Part shown: positions 56,470-64,000 of the stretch, piece after piece
How the letters are laid out: every line of letters starts with the position of its first letter
Numbering within the stretch: position 1 is the stretch's first letter
NCBI GenBank assembly: GCA_027257055.1
Contig: JAPVLO010000621.1
Span: 248,001 to 312,000 of the forward strand
From: Cephalopachus bancanus
Taxonomy: Eukaryota > Chordata > Mammalia > Primates > Tarsiidae
Reading direction: 5' to 3'
DNA: 64,000 nt
Notes under the pieces: model-generated
Databases searched by the model: none
What the model was told of the DNA's origin: nothing
Seen by the model: the letters and a program-made list of their open reading frames with translations, nothing else
Position numbers and translations under genes: made by a program

Positions 56470-56870
56470 TATTTTATGCTGATTTACTTAGTTTTTACCT
56501 AATGTCCTCTTTTTGTTCCTAAGTAGCATCGGGATACCCCATTATATATATTTCTCAAGTGTCCTTAGACTTCTCTTGGCTGTGACAGTTTCTTAGACAT
56601 GCCTTGTTTTTGATGACCTTGACAGTGTTGAGGAGTCCTGGTCAAGTATCGTATGCAATGCCCCTCCATTGGGGTTTGCAGACCTTTTTCTCATCCAAAA
56701 TGTGGATTCATGGGTTTTGGAGAGGAAGGTCATAGAGGTAAAAATACCATTATCATCCCATCACATCAAGGATACTTACTATCAACATGGTAACTAATGA
56801 TGTTGACCTTGGTCATCAGAGGTCATGTTCTTCACATTTTTCCACTGTAATTTTACTTTCCCTTCTCCTC
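56470..56870 (+). mobile_element. Old L1ME-like 3'-UTR fragment upstream of SULT2A1
   Basis: CTTCTCTTGGCTGTGACAG, TTGATGACCTTGACAGTGTT and CATCACATCAAGGATACTTAC match a repeat I recall as L1ME-type. Strand uncertain. Confidence 0.45.
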
Positions 56871-56982
56871 CCTTTCAATCTGGACATATTTTCAACATCA
56901 GCTCTTTGCCTGAGTATATTCGTGAGATCGCATTATATAAACCCAAGTCAAGGGGCATTCTACAAAATAATGGGCATGTATT

Positions 56983-57145
56983 CCTTTTTTTTTTTTTTGA
57001 GTTGGAGTCTCACTCTGTCGCCCAGACTGGAGTGCAGTGGCACCCTCCCGGCCACCGCAGCCTTGACCTGCTGGCCTCCGGCGATCCTTCTGCCTCAGCC
57101 TTCCGAGTAGCTGGAACTACAGGTGCGCACTACCATGCCTGGCTA
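56983..57145 (-). mobile_element. 5'-truncated lemur-type Alu (right arm only)
   Basis: Flanked by GGGCATGTATT (56972-56982, 57146-57156). Confidence 0.85.
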
Positions 57146-57156
57146 GGGCATGTATT

Positions 57157-57221
57157 TTTTTTTTTTTTTATAATTAATCAGTATTTTTTATTATCGTTTT
57201 GTGGGGTACAGTTAAGGGTTA
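57157..57221 (-). mobile_element. Very short L1 3'-end insertion
   Basis: Poly-T then GTGGGGTACAGTTAAGG, 65 bp, flanked by GGCATGTATT on both sides (57147-57156, 57222-57231). Confidence 0.7.
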
Positions 57222-57231
57222 GGCATGTATT

Positions 57232-57526
57232 CTTAAAACTGCCAAATTGTTGTGAAGAACAAAGAAACGCTGAGTACATGTTTCAGATTAAAGGAACATG
57301 GTAACTCAGGATAATGGGAAGCCTGGATCACACATACATACACATGCTGTCATTAACATGTGACAACTATTGGCACAACTGGTCACATTTCAATATGGAT
57401 TTTTTTAGATAGTAATATTGCATCATTATTGTTTCCCTGATTTCTATAATTTTATAGACTACATCCTGGCTCTTAAAACATATACACTGAGCCTTAGTGG
57501 ATTGGATAGTTTTAAAAGTTTCTTTG
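57232..57526. other. Unclassified sequence
   Basis: No gene or clear repeat. Confidence 0.35.
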
Positions 57527-57683
57527 GGCCGGGTGCAGTGGCTCACCCTTATAATCCCAGCACTCTGGGAGGCCAAGGTGAGAGAATTGCCTGAGACCAT
57601 GGGTTTGAGACCAGCCCGGGCAGCTTGGTGAGACCTCATCTCTACAATAAATCAAAAAAAAGAAAAAGAAAAGAAAAAAGAAG
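57527..57683 (+). mobile_element. Left Alu arm with A/G tail
   Basis: ACTATACACTGA beyond the tail resembles ATATACACTGA at 57480, a likely duplication. Confidence 0.8.
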
Positions 57684-57691
57684 ACTATACA

Positions 57692-57970
57692 CTGAGGCTG
57701 GACGTGGTGGCTCACACCTGTAATTCCAGCACTTTGGGAGACCGAGGTGAGAGGACTACCTGAGCCCAGGGGTTTGAGACCAGCCTGGGCAACTTGGTGA
57801 GACCTTGTCTCTACAATAAATCACAAAGTTAGCGTGTGCCCTCTAGGTCCAGCTACTTGGAAGATTGAGGAGGAAGGATTGCCTGAGCCCAGCAGTTGAG
57901 GCTGTGGTAGCTGTGAGTGTGTCACTTCACTCCAGCCTAGGTGAAAGAATGAGATTCCTACTAAAGAAAA

Positions 57971-57972
<2 letters not shown>
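57692..57972 (+). mobile_element. Alu dimer ending in (TG)n
   Basis: Right arm lacks GGCATGGTGGC. Confidence 0.83.

Positions 57973-58010
<38 letters not shown>
57972..58010. repeat. (TG)n microsatellite
   Basis: About 19 TG units. Confidence 0.95.
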
Positions 58011-58013
<3 letters not shown>

Positions 58014-59139
58014 CTGAAGATTTGAGAAGTAAAAAGAATGATGTCAGCAACTTACTCTCAAGTGGTTAGGAATAAAGTTAATAACATATATGAGAGAGAA
58101 GGAGAGAGAGATGGCCTAGCAAATGTAAAATATCACTGTTGGTGAATCTATGTGACCTGCATACAGGAATCCATTGTGACTTGTCATTGTTTTTGCAAGA
58201 CTTCTCTAATTTGGAAGATATTTCAGTATAAAAGTAAACAACAAGCACACCGTAATGATGATAGCTGGAGGGAAACTGAGAAACCACAGATTGCAATCTC
58301 CTTGAGTAAGGAGATCAAGAACTTGCTTTTATTGCATATGGATAGGAGAGTGGATTTATGTTAAACTGTAACTGACTATGGGATCCAGTCTTTGCCATTT
58401 GATCATTAACATACTGGGAATTTATTGTGTAACTTTGGGTTTGAGGGATGGAGCTAGGAAAATGCTCATATCTACCACACTGAAAATCTTAACAACCCCT
58501 GTGATTTCCTTGGTCCGGCTCTTTTATTTCCCAGTGGGGGGACTCAGGGCCAATGGCTTCACCTGTTCACACAACAAGCCAAAGGGAGGAAGCCCACGGA
58601 ATGCATGGCATACAGATGCCAGGAGCACTTGTGGAAGCATCTAGGCATCCACTGTTTTCCCATGGGCTGTCATGAGCTAAAATGAAAATCATCTAAAGCG
58701 TGATCTAAACTCCCAATTTGAAGGTAACAGTGTTTAAAATTCGAATACTTTAAAACGAAGAAAACATCCACCCACAGTATCTTATTCATTTTGGGGTTCA
58801 ATCCATAGTTGAATACTCGTAGGTCAAACCATGGACTGACAATACATGAATCCAAATCCTACCCATCTGTTGACTTTTTTGTATTCCTGGGGGAGAAAGA
58901 AAAACAGGCGACATCTAATAATACGCCTCCAAGATGAGTGGCACATAGCCCGGTCAAAGGCTAGGCATGCACCCATGCTCTAAACAGGCAGACAGAGCAA
59001 CCAAGACATCAGAGAAAATAGTGGAAGTTTACCAAATGATTGTCTCATTAATTGTGTTGCATTCTTTAATATTGCTAAACGACTCTAGGTACTGAAAATA
59101 CTTATAATGACACTGCATATTATATGACCAATAATTATT
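58011..59139. other. Intergenic, unclassified
   Basis: GA-rich patch at 58089-58111; otherwise no repeat or gene recognised. Confidence 0.4.
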
Positions 59140-59245
59140 GAGAGCTAACATGTGTTGGAAATATTCTGAACACTTTGCCTATACTTTGCCAATAAGTCCT
59201 CACAATGATCATATGGGTTGGGAATCAGAAAGGTATATACCTCAC
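59140..59245 (+). mobile_element. MIR-like fragment
   Basis: GAGAGCTAACATGTGTTGG, then CACTTTGCCTATACTTTGCC and TCCTCACAATGATCATATGG follow the MIR core. Confidence 0.6.
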
Positions 59246-59278
59246 CTCCTCCACACCCACACCCTGAGTAGACTAACA

Positions 59279-59565
59279 CACTGGATAATGCCATGAACTT
59301 TACTGGAGTGCTTCTGTTACTCAGAAGTTAGATGAAACTCACACCCAGTCCCTTTGACACCATGCTGTATACACTGTATTGAACCACAGCTGTCCCCAGG
59401 TGTCCAGTATGCCTATGCTCTCTACTGGATGGCAATGAACTCAGGCGACACCTGTGTCCATACTCTGTACTGGACTACAGTTATCACAGGTGACACCTGA
59501 CTTAACACTGCATTGGATTAGTTATTCCAGATGACATTGGAGTCAAGAATCTATACTGGACTATG
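59279..59565. repeat. Degenerate 43-46-bp minisatellite
   Basis: TRYTGGA-type unit starts at 59377, 59423, 59468, 59511 and 59554, each followed by a CAGGTGACACCTG-like core. Weaker copies lie upstream. Confidence 0.6.
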
Positions 59566-59566
59566 G

Positions 59567-59625
59567 ATCCTCTCACCTCAGCCTCCCAAAGTGCTGGGAT
59601 GACAGGTGTGAGCCACCACACCCCT
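59567..59625 (-). mobile_element. Alu left-arm end fragment
   Basis: CCTCAGCCTCCCAAAGTGCT through GAGCCACCACACCC. Confidence 0.7.
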
Positions 59626-59857
59626 CAGAGAGCTAATATTATTAAGATGGCAGCACTTTCTTCCCAAAGCAATCAACACATTTCATGCAGTCCTATACAC
59701 ATTCCAACAGTTTATTTTGTTTGGAAATGGAAAAGTCCATCTTAAAATTGATATAGAATTATAAGGGACTCTGAATAGTCAAAAACAACAATGGCAACAA
59801 GCAACAAACAAGGTTGGAAGACTCACGTTAACTTCTTTCCTTTCCTCCTTTCTATTT

Positions 59858-59968
59858 CTTTTTTGAGTCGGGGTCTCACTCTGTCACTCAGGCTAAAGTG
59901 CAGTGGCACCGATCATGCAGCCTCTACTGTCTAGGCTCAGGCAATCCTCCCAAAGTGCTGGGATGACT
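59858..59968 (-). mobile_element. Alu with large internal deletion
   Basis: Right-arm end joined to GCAATCCTCCCAAAGTGCTGG. Confidence 0.75.
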
Positions 59969-59969
59969 C

Positions 59970-61010
59970 ACACTTTCCAACTTCACAACTTACCCCAGAG
60001 CTATAGCAATCTAACCAGTGTGGTACTGGCATCTAGGTCAATGGAACAGAATTGATAGTCCAGAGATAAATCCAGAATTCTATGGCCAATTAATTTTTGG
60101 CAAGGATTCCAAGACCATTCAAGGGGAAAGGACACTCTGTTCAACAAATGTAACAACTGGATATTCACATGCAAGAGAATGAAGTTGTACACTTACCCTA
60201 CAACATACACAATGATTACTTTTAAATGGATCAAATACTTATATCTAAGAAGTAAAATGGAAAAACTCTTAGAAAAAATATGGGTTCATCTTCAGTACCC
60301 TGGATTTGACAATGACCTTTTTAAAAATATGACATCAAAAGCACAGCCACAAAAGAAAAAAATTAGAGAATGGACATTGAAATTAAAAACATTTTTGTGC
60401 ATCAATGGACAATCCCAAAAGAGGTGGAAGACCGCCTAGCGTATGGGAGAAATATTTACAACTTATATATCTGATAAGGATCTAATACCCAGAATAAATA
60501 AAGACCTCCCACAACTCAACAGCAAAAGAACAATTTTAAAAATGGGCAAAAAACTTGAATAGGCGTTTCTTCAAAGAAGAGACGCAAGTGACCAACAAGT
60601 GGGTCAATAAATGCTCAGGATTATTAGTCACTAAGAAATGCAAATTGGTTGGGCATAGAGGTTCAAGCCTGTCATCCCAGCACTTTGGGAGGCTGAGGCA
60701 AGAGGATTGCCTGAGGCCAGGGGTTCGAGACCAGCCTGGGAAACTTGGTGAGAATTTGTCTCTACAATATATCATAAAATTAGCTGGGCAAGGTAGTGCA
60801 TGCCTGTAGCTCCAGCTACTTGGAAGGCTGAAGCAGGAGGATCTCCTGAGTCCAGTGGGTCAGAGCTGCTTTGGCCATGATCATGCCACTGCACTCCAGC
60901 CGGGGCAATGAAGAGAGATTCTGACTCAAAAAAAAAAAAAAAAAAAGAAGAAATGCAAATCAAAGCTACAGTGGGGTACTACATCCCATTCACCAGGGTT
61001 GTTGGAGAAC
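59970..61010 (+). mobile_element. Old L1 ORF2 3' fragment
   Basis: AACCAGTGTGGTACTGGCAT and AATGGGCAAAAAACTTGAAT are ORF2 landmarks. An 86-codon decayed frame lies at 60179-60439. Confidence 0.75.
60646..60947 (+). mobile_element. Alu dimer in the L1
   Basis: 13-bp duplication AAGAAATGCAAAT (60633-60645, 60948-60960). Confidence 0.9.
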
Positions 61011-61069
61011 ACTGACGCAACCAACGGGCCTTAATTTGTCTTTTCAGAACACCGCAACCAACAGCTGTT

Positions 61070-61995
61070 GAAGAAACATTCTTTTCAAGAACAAATGGAT
61101 TATTCACCGACATAAGCCAAATGCTAGACTACAAGTCTTAATCAATGTCAAAAATTTGAAATAATATAGAATATTTATTCTTTCACCATTATAGTATTAA
61201 ATTATAAACCAACAGTCGTAAGATATCTATAAATCTTCAAATACTTGTAAATTTAACAACACATAATTGAATAACTCTTAGTGAAGAAGTAATTAGAAGT
61301 TAAGTCTTTTTTTAACTGGATAAAAATGAAAACATAGGCCAAGCGCAGTGCTCAAGCCCTTACTCCTAGCAATTTGGGAGGCTGAGGTGAGAGGATCACT
61401 TGAGTCCAGGAGTTTGAGACCAGTGTGGGCAACATAGCAAAACCTCTTCTCCACAAAAAAAAAAATAGCCAGTCTGCAGTGAGCCATGATCATGCCACTG
61501 CACTTCAGCCTGGGCAACAGGGTGACTTTGACTCAAAAACAAAACAAAACCACACACAACATATTAAAATTTGTGGAGTGCAGGCAAGTCACTTCTTAGA
61601 GGTAATATTTTAGCTTTAAATACTTACATCTTTAAAAAAAGATTTGACAGAAAAGGAAAATAAAAGAACCTCTACACCAAACGAATGATTAGTTATCAAT
61701 CATACATGTAATCGGGGAAATGCAAATCAAAATCATAGTATTTGTTGTATGCAGCATGTCCCTTATTAAAGGATGGATGAAAAGTATGGACAATACTATG
61801 TGACGGTCAGGATGTTGGGATTTGCTGGCTGAGTTCATTTGCACAGTGGTTTTGGAGGAGGGTTTTGTGAAATTACTGAAGTTGAAAATTTACTTTGCAG
61901 ATAGATGCCCTATAGAGGTATTTCCTAAGTGTACAAGGAACCTAAAGTGTTTATTTCAATATTGTGTCTGTAAAAAAATAGGAAACTGTTTGAAT
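61070..61995 (+). mobile_element. Old L1 pieces around an Alu
   Basis: 61070-61330 (CATTCTTTTCAAGAACAAATGG, AAATTTAACAACACATAATTG) resembles mid ORF2. 61560-61995 is a 3'-end-like stretch. Likely rearranged. Confidence 0.5.
61337..61557 (+). mobile_element. Alu with right-arm deletion
   Basis: AATAGCCAGTCTGCAGTGAGCC shows loss of most of the right-arm start. Confidence 0.8.
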
Positions 61996-62036
61996 CTGGG
62001 GATTGATGATTGATTGATTTGATTTGATTTTTATTT

Positions 62037-62341
62037 GTTTATTTTTTTTGAATTGGAGTCTCACTCTGGTGCCCAGGCTCGAGTGTAGTGTCATGCTCAC
62101 GGCCACCCCAGTGTTGACCTGCTGGACTCTGGTGATCCTTTCACCTAAGCCTTCCAAGTAGCTGGAACTACAGGCACGTGCCACCACGCCCAGCTAATTT
62201 ATTTTTTTTTTTTGAATTTATTTTAGAGACCAGGACTTACTAAGTGTCCCAGGCTGGTCTCAAACCCCTGGACTCAGACAATCCTCTTGCCTCAGCCTCC
62301 CAAAGTACTGGGATTACAGGCTTGAGCCACTATACCTGACC
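62037..62341 (-). mobile_element. Alu dimer
   Basis: Expanded poly-T in the linker (62202-62212). Confidence 0.86.
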
Positions 62342-62464
62342 AAGCCTTGACTTTTTATTTGAAGTCTTCGTCTGAGGCATAGGGCGAAATGTTAGCTATA
62401 ATGAAGGTTTGTTGATGTGCTTTTCTATGTGTATGAGATATTTCATTTTTTAATTAAATAATTT

Positions 62465-62596
62465 TTTAAAAATAGAGATGAGGTCTTCCTATGTTACCTA
62501 GGCTGTTCTCGAATTCCCAGGTTCAAGCAATCCTCCTGTCTTGGCTTCCCAAAGTACTGGGATTACAGGCAAGAGCCACTGCGCCCACCCGGCTAT
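62465..62596 (-). mobile_element. Left Alu monomer
   Basis: AAAAATAGAGATGAGGTCTTCC through GAGCCACTGCGCCC. Confidence 0.75.
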
Positions 62597-62599
62597 CTC

Positions 62600-62717
62600 T
62601 ATTCTAGAGTTAGAAAGATGGGGGTTCAGAGTGGTTAAGAGTCTTATTTAGTCATGTAGCTACCAAGTGAAGGAGCTGGGATTCAAACCTTGGCAACTTC
62701 ATTCCAAGTCTGTGTTT
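62600..62717 (+). mobile_element. MIR-like fragment
   Basis: GTCATGTAGCTACCAAGTGA and GAGCTGGGATTCAAACCTTG match the MIR 3' half. Confidence 0.65.
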
Positions 62718-62719
62718 GT

Positions 62720-63163
62720 AGTGAGTTGAACTGTGGTCCCGCAGATGATATGTCCACGTCCTAACCTCTGAAATCTATGAATGTGATACTGTTTGGAAAA
62801 AGGGTCTTTGCAGATGCTATCAAGTTGAGAATATCAAGATGAGATTATCATTAATTGCCGGATGGGTCCTAAATCCAATGAGAAATGTCTTTATGAGGGA
62901 CATAAGTGGAGAAGACAGACACACAGAGGAAAAGGTCAAGCGAAAATGGAGACAGAGATTGGAGTGTTGCAGCCATAAACTGAGCAGTGCCCACAGCCTC
63001 TGCAGCTGGAAGAGGTAAGGAAGGATCCTCTCCTAGAACTTCCAGGAGGAGTGTGGCCTTGCTGACACCTTGATTTTGGGCTTCTGGCCTCCAGAACCAT
63101 GACAGAATACCCTACTAGTGTGTGGCCATTTGTTATGGCAGCTCAGGAAATAAATACAATGTT
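62720..63163 (+). mobile_element. MLT1-like MaLR LTR
   Basis: GAGTTGAACTGTGGTCCCGC, GGAAAAAGGGTCTTTGCAGA, CACCTTGATTTTGGGCTTCT and CCAGAACCATGACAGAATA follow MLT1 order. Near full length; no coding content. Confidence 0.7.
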
Positions 63164-63165
63164 CC

Positions 63166-63459
63166 TCTCTTTTTTTTTGAGTCGGAGTCTCACTCTGTCA
63201 CCCAGGCTGAAGTGCAGTGGCACACTCATGGCTACTGCAGCTGAGCTGGGCTCAGGCGATCCTTCCACCTCAGCCTCCTAAGTAGCTGGAACTGCAGGTG
63301 CACACCACCATGCCCTGCTAATTTTTTGATTTGTTATAGAGACGAGGTCTTGCCAAGCCAAGTTGCCCAGGCTGGTGTCTAACTTTGGGCTCAGGTAGTC
63401 CTCTTACCTCCCCTTCCCAAAGTGCTGGGATGACAGACATGAGCCATCATGCCCCGCTA
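63166..63459 (-). mobile_element. Alu dimer at the LTR end
   Basis: CCAAGCCAAGTTGCC carries a small duplication. Confidence 0.86.
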
Positions 63460-63464
63460 CAATG

Positions 63465-63744
63465 TCTTTTTTTTTTGAGTTGGAGTCTCACTCCGTTGTC
63501 CAGGCTCGAGTGCAGTGGCAGGCTAATGGCCACCCCGGTGTCGATTTGCTGGACTCCAGTGATCCTTCCAAGTAGCTGGAACTACAGGTGTACACTACCA
63601 TGCCCTGCTAATTTTTTGATTTATTGTAGAGACGAGGTGTCACCATGCTACCCAGGCTGGTCTCGAATCCCCAGGCTCAGGCAATCCTCTCACCTTGGCC
63701 TCCCACAGTGCTGGGATAACAGACTTGAGCCACCAAGCCTGGCC
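63465..63744 (-). mobile_element. Lemur-type Alu
   Basis: Right arm lacks GCCTCAGCCTT. Confidence 0.86.
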
Positions 63745-63810
63745 TACAGTGCTCTTTAGTTTCATGTGATACTACTTCCTTCAGAGCTATGTGAGCCCTC
63801 CCTATAAGTT

Positions 63811-64000
63811 GATGTATTAGTCTATTTTGCATTGCTCTGAAGGAATACGGGAGGCAGGGTGATGAATAAAGAAAAAAGGTTTATTTGGCTCACAGTTCTG
63901 CATGGCACTGGTGTCTGCTTCTGATGAGGCCTCAGGAAGCTTACAATCACAGTGGAAGGGAAGGGGAGCAGGCCGGTCACACGGTGAGGACGGGAACATG
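63811..64000 (-). mobile_element. MST/THE1-like MaLR LTR, cut by the window edge
   Basis: TGTATTAGTCTATTTTGCATTG, AAGGTTTATTTGGCTCACAG and GAGGCCTCAGGAAGCTTACAA are MaLR LTR landmarks in reverse. Non-coding. Confidence 0.7.

Overview
This is nuclear DNA from a strepsirrhine primate, most likely a lemur. The evidence is about 75-80 Alu elements of a distinctive lemur-like type: many carry GAGTTGGAGTCTCACTC at the end of the right arm, TTCCAAGTAGCTGGAACTAC in the right arm and TTGATTTATTGTAGAGATGAG in the linker. They sit beside L1, MIR, L2, MER5A and MaLR relics. The species cannot be fixed from the sequence. The layout matches the human 19q13.33 interval between CRX and BSPH1 as I recall it.

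Two protein genes are readable end to end. (1) 6714-9388, plus strand: a three-exon TPRX-family homeobox gene (PRD-like, K50 homeodomain, proline/glycine-rich tetrapeptide repeats, acidic C-terminus). Its plus orientation beside a minus-strand SULT2A1 matches the position of human TPRX2, so I call it TPRX2; TPRX1 is the alternative. TPRX genes act in early-embryo genome activation. (2) 55786-35042, minus strand: SULT2A1, the hydroxysteroid/bile-acid sulfotransferase. All six coding exons have consensus GT-AG borders and encode 285 residues with all catalytic and PAPS-binding motifs. The two genes converge tail to tail and do not form an operon-like unit.

Regions: 1-5640 is nested repeats upstream of TPRX (a MER5A holding an Alu holding an L1 holding an Alu). 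5640-9790 is a GC-rich, mostly repeat-free island with TPRX. 9790-23800 is dense Alu with old L1 fragments and a mariner-type MITE at 22403-22634. 23802-34049 is one apparently full-length minus-strand L1, with its 5' end near 34049, broken up by about eleven Alus and one tiny processed LTR transcript. 34750-55900 is SULT2A1, with introns full of Alu, L1, L2 and MaLR pieces. 55900-64000 is upstream intergenic DNA with more Alu, L1, MIR, an MLT1-like LTR, a degenerate minisatellite and, at the edge, the start of an MST/THE1-like LTR.

Most interesting points: an uninterrupted TPRX2 reading frame with a 222-bp higher-order repeat; SULT2A1 with both positions of the recalled substrate gate changed (137 and 238); a young Alu subfamily whose internal Pol III boxes have moved toward tRNA consensus and which has gained a new hairpin; a mariner MITE; and a locally duplicated, split block in SULT2A1 intron 3. 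All family names come from recognition by eye, with no database search.
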